NCBI GenBank assembly: GCA_012032855.1
Contig: JAAUQA010000147.1
Span: forward strand, 1-7,496
Direction: 5' to 3'
DNA: 7,496 bases
DNA from: Candidatus Competibacteraceae bacterium
GTDB lineage: Bacteria > Pseudomonadota > Gammaproteobacteria > Competibacterales > Competibacteraceae
The notes beneath the pieces are model-generated. The model saw nothing but the letters and a program-made list of their open reading frames with translations. It did not search any database and was not told where the DNA came from. Shown here piece after piece: positions 1 to 7,029 of this stretch. The stretch's first letter is position 1; every line of letters begins with the position of its first letter. The translations under genes and the position numbers were made by a program.

Positions 1-1061
1 ATTCTTTCCATATCGCCCACACCGCGTAACACCCCGCGGATGGTCTCACCGTCACCATCCCGCAGCAACCGCGCGATACTGTGCTGACGTTGCCGTAGTA
101 CGCTGTGATCGCGCAGCGGACGATTGAACCAACGACGCAACAAACGGCTACCCATCGGGGTAACACAACGATCCATAACGCCGATCAAGGTGTGCTGGGT
201 ATGGCCGCTCAGGCTGTGTTCCAATTCCAGATTGCGCCGACTGGCGGCATCCAGAATCACACTGTCCTCGCGTCGTTCGGCTTTGATCCGGGTCAAATGA
301 GGAAGGGCGTTGCGCTGGGTATCTTTCACGTACTGCAATAAGCAACCGGCTGCGGCGATGGCCACCGGTAAATCAGCGCAACCGAAGCCGTCCAGACTGC
401 GGGTACCGAATTGCGCGCACAAGGCTCGGGTGGCGCTGTCCGGATCGAAATGCCAGGGGGCTTGTCGACGCGGATTGGGATAGTGCTGCAATAACTTGAG
501 CTTAGGGAAATCTTCACTCAGCAATAGTTCTGCCGGTGCTAGGCGCTCCAGTTCACTGGCCAATGCCTCTTCACCGATGACTTGGGTGAGATGAAAACGC
601 CCGCCTCCCAAATCCAGGTTGGCTACGCCGAAGCAATTGCCGCTCTGATGTAAGGCGACCAGCAAATTATCGCGCCGTTCGTCCAGCAACGCCTCGTCGG
701 TCAAGGTGCCGGGCGTTACGATCCGCACCACTTTACGCTCTACCGGGCCTCGGCTGCTATTGGGGTCGCCGATTTGTTCGCAAATAGCCACTGATTGGCC
801 TAGTCGAACCAGCTTAGCTAAATAATTCTCTACCGCGTGATAGGGCACACCGGCCATGGGGATCGGTTCTCCTGCCGACTTTCCGCGCGTGGTTAAGGTA
901 ATATCCAACAAACGAGCTGCATGGCGGGCATCGTCGTAAAATAATTCGTAAAAATCGCCCATTCGGTAAAATACCAAAATGTCAGGATAATCAGCCTTGA
1001 TGCGTAGATATTGTTGCATCATCGGCGTATGCTCAGCGAAATTTTGTGCGCTCATCGTCAT
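1..1061 (-). CDS. mutS: DNA mismatch repair protein MutS, N-terminal part (cut by window edge)
   Basis: MutS recognises mismatches and small loops in newly replicated DNA and recruits MutL in an ATP-dependent way. The minus strand reads without a stop from 1061 to the edge, giving 353 complete codons of a protein that is usually about 850 residues. Visible are the mismatch-binding motif GDFYELF (residues 35-41, with the Phe-x-Glu pair at F37 and E39), then [27 protein letters not shown] and VRIVTPGT of domain I and its boundary. The connector domain follows, then [21 protein letters not shown] and [12 protein letters not shown] at the start of the core domain. The ATPase half lies outside the window. 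Two in-frame ATGs exist (1061 and 1055). The second gives MSAQNF, which aligns best with the E. coli N-terminus (MSAIENF), but neither has a clear Shine-Dalgarno sequence. The gene is divergent from all others here. Confidence 0.97.
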   Translation of the reverse strand, partial: MTMSAQNFAEHTPMMQQYLRIKADYPDILVFYRMGDFYELFYDDARHAARLLDITLTTRGKSAGEPIPMAGVPYHAVENYLAKLVRLGQSVAICEQIGDPNSSRGPVERKVVRIVTPGTLTDEALLDERRDNLLVALHQSGNCFGVANLDLGGGRFHLTQVIGEEALASELERLAPAELLLSEDFPKLKLLQHYPNPRRQAPWHFDPDSATRALCAQFGTRSLDGFGCADLPVAIAAAGCLLQYVKDTQRNALPHLTRIKAERREDSVILDAASRRNLELEHSLSGHTQHTLIGVMDRCVTPMGSRLLRRWFNRPLRDHSVLRQRQHSIARLLRDGDGETIRGVLRGVGDMER

Positions 1062-1065
1062 GTTG

Positions 1066-1094
1066 ATTACGGGTCAAGCGGCGTGCATAGTCAA
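1066..1094 (-). promoter_or_regulatory. possible mutS promoter
   Basis: On the minus strand, TTGACT (1094-1089) is followed after 17 bases by CGTAAT (1071-1066). These match the sigma70 -35 and -10 consensus at 5 of 6 and 4 of 6 positions. Transcription would begin near 1059, at the mutS start codon itself, so the message would be leaderless or nearly so. That would fit the lack of a ribosome binding site, but one such match can occur by chance. Confidence 0.25.
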
Positions 1095-1120
1095 CGCGCT
1101 ATTTGGTAGGGTTACAGTCC

Positions 1121-1149
1121 TTGAGCTAATCTAGCTGCAGGGTTATAAA
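1121..1149 (+). promoter_or_regulatory. sigma70-type promoter for the TPR-pncC-thpR group
   Basis: TTGAGC (1121-1126, 4 of 6 to the -35 consensus) is followed after exactly 17 bases by TATAAA (1144-1149, 5 of 6 to the -10 consensus). It lies about 50 bases before the TPR start codon, in the only sizeable gap upstream of the rightward gene cluster. A short inverted repeat, AGCTA-ATC-TAGCT (1124-1136), overlaps the end of the -35 and the spacer and could be an operator. That part is inference. Confidence 0.55.
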
Positions 1150-1200
1150 TCATTATCCGTTCCCTGTCTCAAAACGCTTCACACAAGGATAAAGAAAGTC

Positions 1201-1717
1201 ATGAAATACCTGCGCATTGTACCTCTGACTTTGATGCTGATAGTGGTCGGCAGTGTTCAGGGCCAACAAACCACCGATCTGGCGACAATTGAACGTCAGG
1301 CGCAAGCCGGCCAATTTCAAGCCGCGCTGAACGGCCTGGATGAACGCATCAGCAACAATACCAACGATGTTGAGGCTCGCTTTCTCAAGGGGCTGTTACT
1401 GCTGGAGCAAGGGGATACCGACGGCGCGCGGGATGTCTTTGTCGAACTCTCCCGCTTGTTCCCGCGTATTCCGGAATCGTTTAATAATCTGGCCACTATC
1501 TACGCGCAGCAAGGAGAGTATGAAAAAGCCCGTCAAGCCCTGCTGAGCGCCGTCGCCAACGCCCCCCAATTACCCGGTAGTCCGTGCTAATCTCGGCGAT
1601 TTATATTCCCAATTGGCAGTCGAAGCCTATCGCGAGGCGATTGCGCTAGACCCGGAGGATGAGGCGTCGAAAGCCAAGCTCCAAGCGTTGGAGAAATTAT
1701 TCGCCAGCGGTGGTTGA
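1201..1717 (+). CDS. secreted tetratricopeptide-repeat protein, frameshifted near codon 122
   Basis: The N-terminus MKYLRIVPLTLMLIVVGS is a typical Sec signal peptide (basic start, hydrophobic core), with cleavage likely around VQG/QQ, so the product should be periplasmic. The rest is helical TPR repeats: about residues 25-55 (ATIERQAQAGQFQAAL), 57-88 (ARFLKGLLLLEQGDTDGA) and 90-121 (NNLATIYAQQGEYEKARQAL). The uninterrupted frame stops at 1590 after a non-TPR tail (QLPGSPC). Dropping one base of the C6 run at 1562-1567 continues the protein as NAPNYPVVRANLGDLYSQL and AYREAIALDPED, a further TPR-like repeat, to a stop at 1715-1717. The total is about 171 residues. AAGGA (1185-1189) supports the ATG at 1201. 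TPRs mediate protein contacts; the partner is unknown and no specific function can be given. If the frameshift is real, the made protein is 129 residues and lacks the last repeat. pncC starts 26 bases after the restored stop. Confidence 0.85.
1562..1567 (+). other. single-base frame break in TPR gene (C6 run)
   Basis: Codons up to CCC (1564-1566) read as TPR protein in the first frame. From AAT (1568) the TPR-like sequence continues in the +1 frame. One surplus C in the six-C run explains this. CCC followed by C is also a sequence on which +1 slippage of a proline tRNA is known, so an error, a mutation and recoding all remain possible. Confidence 0.8.
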
Positions 1718-1743
1718 GGCGGCGCAACCCACTATAACCTTTG

Positions 1744-2243
1744 ATGTCACAATCAATACCTGCCTTGGTCGAGCGGGTGGCCAAGCGCTATTGGCCCGCA
1801 ATTGGATGTTGGTCACCGCCGAGTCTTGTACCGGTGGTTGGATCGCTAAAGTCATTACCGATCTGCCCGGCAGTTCCGGCTGGTTCGAACGGGGCTTTGT
1901 CACTTACAGCAATGCCGCTAAAAAGGAACTGCTGGGTGTGCAGGAAACCACACTGGCTGCTCAGGGCGCAGTCAGCGCTGCTACTGTCGAGGAAATGACC
2001 CAAGGCGCGCTAACGCATAGTCACGCGCAAATCGCCGTAGCCGTCAGCGGCATTGCCGGACCCGATGGCGGTAGTTTGGACAAACCGGTAGGTACGGTCT
2101 GGCTCAGTTGGATGCGCAAAGACGGAGCGCCGCGTAATCAGTGTCATCAGTTTAACGGAGACCGTGAATCAGTGCGGTTACAGGCGGTAGTTGCTGCTCT
2201 GGAAGGTGTATTGGAGATAGTGAATGATGGAGGCAAAAGATAA
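1744..2243 (+). CDS. pncC: nicotinamide-nucleotide amidohydrolase PncC (CinA C-terminal family), frame break near residue 12
   Basis: PncC deamidates nicotinamide mononucleotide to nicotinate mononucleotide, returning it to NAD synthesis in the cytoplasm. Family hallmarks are TAESCTGGW, with the catalytic serine, then GSSGWFERGFVTYSNAAK, AVSGIAGPDGGS and KPVGTVW. It is the single-domain form without the CinA N-terminal domain. The domain reads in one frame to the stop at 2241-2243. The natural N-terminus, ATGTCACAATCAATACCT (1744 on), is in a different frame, giving MSQSIPALVERV. Restoring one base near 1779 joins it to GQALLARNW for a protein of about 166 residues, matching the E. coli length of 165 and its VGQAL sequence. 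Without repair, translation could start only internally, for example at ATG 1806, losing the first helix. No good ribosome binding site is seen before 1744. The 3' end overlaps thpR by 20 bases, suggesting coupled translation. Confidence 0.9.
1777..1784 (+). other. single-base frame break in pncC
   Basis: GTG (1777-1779) closes the conserved N-terminal VERV in one frame. GGC CAA GCG, giving the conserved GQA, begins at 1779 in the -1 frame, so one G (or a C of the following CC) appears to be missing. The sequence does not resemble a standard -1 slippery heptamer. Confidence 0.75.
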
Positions 2244-2760
2244 AGCAAATACTCGCCGCCTGTTTTTAGCCCTATGGCCCAATTCAACCCAACGCCTGCA
2301 AATAGCTGATTGTGCCCGCCTGCTAACCGGGGGGCGTGCAGTCAAGGCCGAAAATTTACATCTCACCCTTGTTTTTCTCGGCACGACTGACCATCAGCGT
2401 CAACAGTGTTACGAGCGGGCACTGCAGGATATCCAAGTGCCGCCACTCATATTAACGTTGGATACACTCGGTTGCTGGCCCAAGCCACGCATCCTTTGGT
2501 TGGGAACAAGTCGTCCTTCAACCGGCTTAGCCAACTTGGTGCAGGAATTGCTTAACCGTTTGATCGGGTGCGGTTTTAAACCGGAGACGCGCCCCTTTCA
2601 TGCCCATGTTACCTTGGCACGCCGGTTTCCGGGACCGATGCCGGACACTGCTGTGGCTCGGCCGGTGACTTGGGCCATCAAACGGGTTGCGTTGGTTGAA
2701 TCTTGCCGGTTAGCTGGTCGCGTACACTACCGCGTGCTGCGCTACTGGCCAGAGGATTAG
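2224..2760 (+). CDS. thpR: RNA 2',3'-cyclic phosphodiesterase (2H superfamily, ThpR/LigT)
   Basis: ThpR hydrolyses 2',3'-cyclic phosphates on RNA to 2'-phosphomonoesters; purified members also join tRNA half-molecules, hence the old name LigT. The two H-x-T-x catalytic motifs of the 2H superfamily are present: HLTL at residues 46-49 (followed by VFLG) and HVTL at 128-131 (within PFHAHVTLAR). The N-terminal RRLFLALWP is the usual first strand. At 178 residues it is full length (E. coli 176). GGAG (2213-2216), 7 bases before the tandem ATGs at 2224 and 2227, supports this start inside the end of pncC. The next gene, recA, starts 56 bases downstream and probably has its own promoter. No frame problems are seen. 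The cellular substrate is not certain for any member of the family. Confidence 0.95.
   Translation: MMEAKDKANTRRLFLALWPNSTQRLQIADCARLLTGGRAVKAENLHLTLVFLGTTDHQRQQCYERALQDIQVPPLILTLDTLGCWPKPRILWLGTSRPSTGLANLVQELLNRLIGCGFKPETRPFHAHVTLARRFPGPMPDTAVARPVTWAIKRVALVESCRLAGRVHYRVLRYWPED
2737..2752 (+). promoter_or_regulatory. weak LexA-box-like CTG-N10-CAG upstream of recA
   Basis: The spacing matches the gammaproteobacterial SOS box (CTG, ten bases, CAG) and the site lies 65 bases before recA. However, the interior (CGCTACTGGC) is GC-rich instead of alternating AT, and the site is inside the thpR coding sequence. It is recorded because no better SOS box was found before recA. Confidence 0.15.
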
Positions 2761-2771
2761 GTTAAAGTTAT

Positions 2772-2795
2772 TTTTTGTGAAATAATCCACAAAAA
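2772..2795 (+). promoter_or_regulatory. perfect 8-bp inverted repeat before recA (candidate operator)
   Basis: TTTTTGTG and CACAAAAA form perfect 8-base arms around an 8-base AT-rich spacer in the thpR-recA gap, centred about 33 bases before the recA ATG. The two-fold symmetry and the position suggest a repressor or activator site, or an mRNA leader hairpin. It does not resemble the E. coli LexA box. With few G:C pairs and no T-run following, it is a poor terminator candidate. Function is inference. Confidence 0.4.
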
Positions 2796-2804
2796 TTTAC
2801 AATT

Positions 2805-2808
2805 GGAG
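2805..2808 (+). promoter_or_regulatory. recA ribosome binding site
   Basis: GGAG lies 8 bases before ATG 2817. It decides the recA start in favour of this ATG (MEENKRKAL) over the in-frame GTG at 2808, which overlaps the site itself. Confidence 0.8.
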
Positions 2809-2816
2809 TGGAGCAA

Positions 2817-3875
2817 ATGGAAGAAAATAAGCGAAAAGCCTTGGCTGCCGCACTCAGCCAGATTGAACGTCAGTTCGGCAAGGGTTCGGTGATGCGCTTG
2901 GGCGACACGGGTGCCGTTCGGGACATTGATGTCATATCCACCGGCTCTTTGAGCCTGGATATTGCGCTCGGGCTTGGTGGTTTACCACGGGGCCGGGTGG
3001 TGGAAATTTATGGCCCTGAGTCTTCGGGGAAAACCACCTTGACCTTGCAGGTTATCGCTGAAATCCAACGTTTAGGCGGGGCAGCTGCATTTATTGACGC
3101 CGAACATGCCCTGGACCCCACTTATGCCGCCAAATTAGGCGTCAATGTAGAAGATTTGCTGGTCTCGCAACCTGACACCGGTGAACAGGCCTTGGAAATC
3201 GCCGACATGCTGGTGCGTTCGAGCGCCGTGGAGATCGTCGTTATCGATTCAGTCGCTGCGCTCACGCCCAAAGCGGAGCTGGAAGGCGATATGGGCGATT
3301 CGCATGTCGGTTTGCATGCTCGGCTGATGTCGCAAGCGCTCCGCAAATTGACCGCTAATATCCAACGTACTAATACGCTGGTGATCTTTATTAATCAGAT
3401 CAGGATGAAGATCGGCGTGATGTTCGGCTCGCCGGAAACCACCACCGGCGGCAATGCCTTGAAGTTTTATTCCTCGGTGCGGTTGGATATCCGGCGTATC
3501 GGCGCTATTAAGAAAGGTGACGAGATTATCGGTAACGAAACGCGGGTCAAGGTTGTCAAAAACAAGATGGCTCCCCCTTTCAAGCAAGCTGAATTCGAGA
3601 TTCTTTACGATACGGGCATCTCACGGATGGGAGAAATTATCGAGTTGGGCGTCAAAATGGGCCTCATTGATAAGGCCGGAGCCTGGTATAGCTATCAAGG
3701 CGATCGCATCGGGCAGGGCAAGGAAAATGTTCGCACCTATTTGAAGGAAAACCCCGAACTTGCGCAGGAACTAGAGAGTAAAATCCGCGCCCATTACTTG
3801 CCCCGCTTCGAGACTGCGAGCGAAGGTGGCGCCAAAGATGCTTCCGGCGATTCCGATGCCGTATCTGCACCATAA
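2817..3875 (+). CDS. recA: recombinase RecA
   Basis: RecA forms ATP-dependent filaments on single-stranded DNA, carries out homologous pairing and strand exchange, and stimulates LexA self-cleavage in the SOS response. The product has 352 residues, within one of E. coli. Visible are the N-terminal polymerisation helix ([20 protein letters not shown]), Walker A GPESSGKT at residues 66-73, the catalytic Glu in IDAEHALDP, Walker [10 protein letters not shown], loop L1 ([18 protein letters not shown]), the [16 protein letters not shown] stretch leading into loop L2, and the C-terminal domain ending in an acidic, poorly conserved tail (GDSDA). It is fully intact with no intein. It has its own 56-base leader carrying an inverted repeat, but no clear canonical LexA box, so its SOS regulation cannot be read directly. 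The 3' end overlaps recX. Confidence 0.99.
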   Translation: MEENKRKALAAALSQIERQFGKGSVMRLGDTGAVRDIDVISTGSLSLDIALGLGGLPRGRVVEIYGPESSGKTTLTLQVIAEIQRLGGAAAFIDAEHALDPTYAAKLGVNVEDLLVSQPDTGEQALEIADMLVRSSAVEIVVIDSVAALTPKAELEGDMGDSHVGLHARLMSQALRKLTANIQRTNTLVIFINQIRMKIGVMFGSPETTTGGNALKFYSSVRLDIRRIGAIKKGDEIIGNETRVKVVKNKMAPPFKQAEFEILYDTGISRMGEIIELGVKMGLIDKAGAWYSYQGDRIGQGKENVRTYLKENPELAQELESKIRAHYLPRFETASEGGAKDASGDSDAVSAP

Positions 3876-4338
3876 GTCGGCGCGACCCGAGCGTTCGAGC
3901 ACTCCGGCAGAGATCCGGCGTACCGCAATACAGTTGCTGACCCGTCGTGAGCACACCGTGCTGGAATTACAACATAAACTCGCACAGCGAGGGTTTGCTG
4001 CACCGGACATTGACAATGTATTAGCCGAATTGATCAGCGAAGACCTGATCAATGAAGAACGTTTTGCTGAAGTGTACGCGCACAGCCGAGCCGATAAAGG
4101 CTATGGTCCGTTACGTATCAGCCGGGAACTCCGCGAACGCGGTGTGTCAGAGGATATTGTGACCGCTGTGTTAAGCGGCTTCGATGATTTCTGGATGCCC
4201 AAGCTGGCCGCACTGCAACGCAAGCGGTTCGGCGCTGAACTCCCCCGAGATATCGCCGGTCAAGCCCAGCAAGCGCGTTTTCTCCGTTATCGAGGTTTTA
4301 CTTTGGAGCAAATTAAAACCGTGCTCCGGGATTCATAA
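3838..4338 (+). CDS. recX: regulatory protein RecX
   Basis: RecX binds in the groove of RecA filaments and limits their growth and ATPase activity, so it tempers recombination and SOS. The protein shows the three-helix repeats of the family: about residues 20-55 ([20 protein letters not shown]), the signature from [20 protein letters not shown] to the conserved [11 protein letters not shown], then [12 protein letters not shown] and the C-terminal [17 protein letters not shown]. Three in-frame starts precede the homologous part: GTG 3826, ATG 3838 and ATG 3856. ATG 3838 is preceded by GAAGG 11 bases upstream; ATG 3856 would give 160 residues, closest to the usual length of about 150-165. All overlap the end of recA (20 bases or more), so recX is probably co-transcribed and translationally coupled with recA. 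alaS begins 20 bases after the stop. The exact start is uncertain. Confidence 0.93.
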   Translation: MLPAIPMPYLHHKSARPERSSTPAEIRRTAIQLLTRREHTVLELQHKLAQRGFAAPDIDNVLAELISEDLINEERFAEVYAHSRADKGYGPLRISRELRERGVSEDIVTAVLSGFDDFWMPKLAALQRKRFGAELPRDIAGQAQQARFLRYRGFTLEQIKTVLRDS

Positions 4339-4358
4339 AGGAATTGTCCGCTAAGATC

Positions 4359-6961
4359 ATGATCAGCAGCGCTGAATTACGTACCCTTTTCTGGAATTCT
4401 TCCACGACCGTGGCCACGAGATTGTTGCCAGCAGCCCCCTTGTGCCGGCCAACGATCCGACCTTACTGTTCACCAACGCCGGTATGGTGCAGTTCAAAGA
4501 CGTGTTTCTCGGTCGCGAGCAACGTCCGTATAACCGCGCGGTCACTTCGCAACGCTGTGTGCGTGCCGGCGGCAAGCATAATGACTTAGAAAACGTCGGC
4601 TACACCGCCCGTCATCACACCTTTTTCGAGATGCTGGGTAATTTCAGCTTCGGCGATTATTTCAAGGAGGAGGCGATTCGCTTTGCCTGGGATTTCCTGG
4701 TCGATGTGCTCAAGTTGCCCCCGGCAAAGCTGTGGATCACGGTATTCGAGGACGATCCCGAAGCCGAAAAGATCTGGTTGGAAGGGATCGGCGCGGATCC
4801 GGCTCGCTTCAGTCGTATCGGCGCCAAAGATAATTTCTGGTCGATGGGCGATACCGGTCCTTGCGGGCCTTGCAGCGAAATTTTCTACGATCACGGGCCC
4901 GAGGTTTACGGTGGCCCGCCCGGCTCGCCGGAGGAAGACGGTGACCGGTACATCGAGATCTGGAACCTAGTGTTCATGCAGTACAACCGGTCTGCGGACG
5001 GTACGTTAACGCCGTTGCCGAAGCCTTCAGTGGATACCGGCATGGGCCTGGAGCGACTCGCCGCCGTGATGCAAGGGGTGCATAGCAACTACGAGATCGA
5101 CCTGTTTCGCAATCTGATCCAAGCGGTTGCCGAAGTCACCGGCACTAACGATCTGCGCCATAATTCCCTCAAGGTCATTGCCGATCATATTCGCTCTACG
5201 GCCTTTATGATCGTGGACGGTGTGCTGCCCGACAAGGAAGGACGCGGTTATGTGTTACGCCGGATTATGCGCCGTGCCATACGTCACGGGTACACGCTGG
5301 GCACCAAAGGGGCTTTCTTGTATCGCTTGATCAAACCCTTGGTCGCCGAGATGGGCGCCGCCTACCCCGAATTGGCCGGTGCCGAAACTCAGGTTACCCG
5401 AGTGATCACCCAAGAAGAAGAGCGCTTCGCCGAAACCCTGGAACACGGTCTGCACTTGCTGGAACAGGACATTAGTGGGCTGACCGATCAGACTATTCCC
5501 GGCGATACGGTATTTCGGCTCTATGACACTTTCGGTTTCCCGGTCGACCTGACCGCTGACATCGCCCGTGAGCGCGGTCTGTCGCTGGACATGGCCGGGT
5601 TCGAGCAGGCAATGGAGGGGCAACGTAAACGGGCGCGGGCCGCCAGCCAGTTCGGCGTGCAACACGATCAGGTTTTGACCGTAGACGAACGCACCGAGTT
5701 TTCCGGCTACGAGCATCTCGAAGATCAGGCCACAGTCACTGCGTTGTTTCGCGACGGCCAACCGGTTGATGTTCTCCAGCAAGGGCAAGAAGGATTGGTG
5801 GTGCTGGAGCGCACGCCGTTCTACGCCGAATCCGGTGGTCAGGTCGGCGATACCGGTCGATTGATCAAAGATCACGGCGAATTCCGGGTTGATGATACCC
5901 GCAAACAAAGCGACGGTGCTTATATCCACAGCGGACTGATGCAGCACGGCGACTTGTGGGTAGGTGAGCGGGTTTCCGCGCAAGTGGATCAGGCCAAACG
6001 TCAAGCCACGGCGCTGAATCACTCCGCCACCCATTTGCTGCACGCCGCATTGAGGCAAGTGCTGGGCACTCATGTCACGCAGAAAGGCTCGTTAGTTGAG
6101 GCTAGCCGGTTGCGCTTCGACTTTTCCCATTTCGAACCGGTAACGGCAGCTCAATTGGAAGAAATCGAACGCTTAGTTAATCTCTGGGTCCGCGCCAATG
6201 CCGCTGTGGAAACGCGCTTGATGCCGATTGAAGCAGCTCTGGAATCGGGCGCGCTAGCCTTGTTCGGCGAGAAGTACGATCCCGAAGTGCGGGTGCTACG
6301 CATGGGGGAATTTTCCACCGAATTGTGCGGCGGTACCCATGTGCAACGGCTCGGCGACATCGGCCTGTTCAAAATTATCGCGGAAGGCGGGGTCGCCGCC
6401 GGGGTCAGGCGTATTGAGGCAGTCACAGGCGACGGCGCTTTGGACTATGTCAACAACCTGCAGCATCAACTGCATGAAGTTGCACAACTGATCAAAAGCG
6501 AACGGGACTCTGTAACGGATAAAGTTCAGCAGCTGGTGGAGAAAGGACGCCGTCTAGAGAAAGAACTGGAACAACTCAAGGCCAAGCTAGCCAGTGAGCA
6601 AGGCAGCGAACTCGCCGATCAGGCGGTTGATATCCAGGGTGTCAAAGTGCTGGCGGCCCGCTTGGATGGAGCCGATGCCAAGACCTTGCGCGATACCGTT
6701 GACCAACTCAAGAACAAATTAAAGTCAGCCGCCATCGTGTTGGCTGCCGTAGAAAACGAAAAAGTACGTTTGGTGGCGGGGGTGACCGCCTCCGAAACCC
6801 AGCGTCTTAAAGCCGGCGAACTGGTTAACCTAGTGGCTCAGCAAGTTGGTGGTAAAGGCGGGGGACGTGCCGATATGGCGCAAGCCGGCGGTGCCGATCC
6901 GACCCATTTGGAGATAGCGCTGAGTTCCGTCCCGGACTGGGTTAGGGCTCAGCTTTCTTAA
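4359..6961 (+). CDS. alaS: alanyl-tRNA synthetase, with a single-base frame break at codon 11
   Basis: AlaRS attaches alanine to tRNA-Ala (recognised by its G3:U70 pair) and hydrolyses mischarged Ser- or Gly-tRNA-Ala. Repaired numbering gives 867 residues (E. coli 876). The class II catalytic core includes [37 protein letters not shown] (from residue 85) and motif 3 GMGLER (228-233). The editing domain has the zinc ligands HSATH (H555, H559) and CGGTH (C657, H661). A coiled coil spans about 708-750, and the C-Ala domain carries [15 protein letters not shown] (from 831). The N-terminus [11 protein letters not shown] starts at ATG 4359 in one frame, whereas LEFFHDRG onward reads in the -1 frame from 4391. 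One missing C there would explain it. The longest uninterrupted frame begins only at GTG 4442 (839 residues), with no ribosome binding site and lacking the first 28 residues, which are part of the catalytic domain. Everything downstream is intact. Confidence 0.97.
4386..4394 (+). other. single-base frame break in alaS
   Basis: CTT TTC (4386-4391) encodes the conserved LF in the start-codon frame. CTG GAA TTC TTC from 4391, encoding the conserved LEFF, is in the -1 frame, so C4391 is needed twice. A second C after the T4 run would give one continuous gene. No standard slippery heptamer is present. Confidence 0.85.
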
Positions 6962-6976
6962 GTGATTGAGTAATGA

Positions 6977-7006
6977 TTGCATTTTCCTATCCATTTAGTA
7001 TTTAAT
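6977..7006 (+). promoter_or_regulatory. weak possible lysC promoter
   Basis: The 68-base alaS-lysC gap is AT-rich. TTGCAT (6977-6982), then 18 bases, then TTTAAT (7001-7006, 5 of 6 to the -10 consensus) could be a promoter; the -35 match is poor. No terminator-like hairpin is seen in the gap, so read-through from alaS is equally likely. Confidence 0.2.
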
Positions 7007-7029
7007 TCGCCACTTTTGGCAGGGATTGT

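Noticed and set aside
1659..1743. 5' extension of the pncC frame beginning MRRRKPSS
   Set aside because: This stretch is the out-of-frame reading of the TPR gene's C-terminus. PncC proteins do not have such an arginine-rich N-terminus, and the genuine one is encoded from 1744 in another frame.
2772..2795. The inverted repeat before recA as a Rho-independent terminator of thpR
   Set aside because: The stem is nearly all A:T with only two G:C pairs, and no T-run follows the right arm, so it would be a very weak hairpin.
3249..3587. Minus-strand open frame of 112 codons opposite recA
   Set aside because: It is a shadow of the highly conserved recA coding sequence, with no family motif and no promoter or ribosome binding site.
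4391..4394. Programmed -1 frameshifting in alaS
   Set aside because: There is no X-XXY-YYZ heptamer at the junction and I saw no obvious downstream stem. AlaRS is not known to be recoded, so an indel is far more likely.
4344..4589. Short plus-strand frame of 81 codons at the start of alaS
   Set aside because: Only its first residues (SSAELRTLF) are the real AlaRS N-terminus. After 4391 it is alaS read out of frame.
5255..6073. Long open frame on the minus strand (272 codons) inside alaS
   Set aside because: It lies wholly opposite the conserved editing-domain and linker coding sequence of alaS, has no recognisable domain, and its openness is a by-product of alaS codon use.
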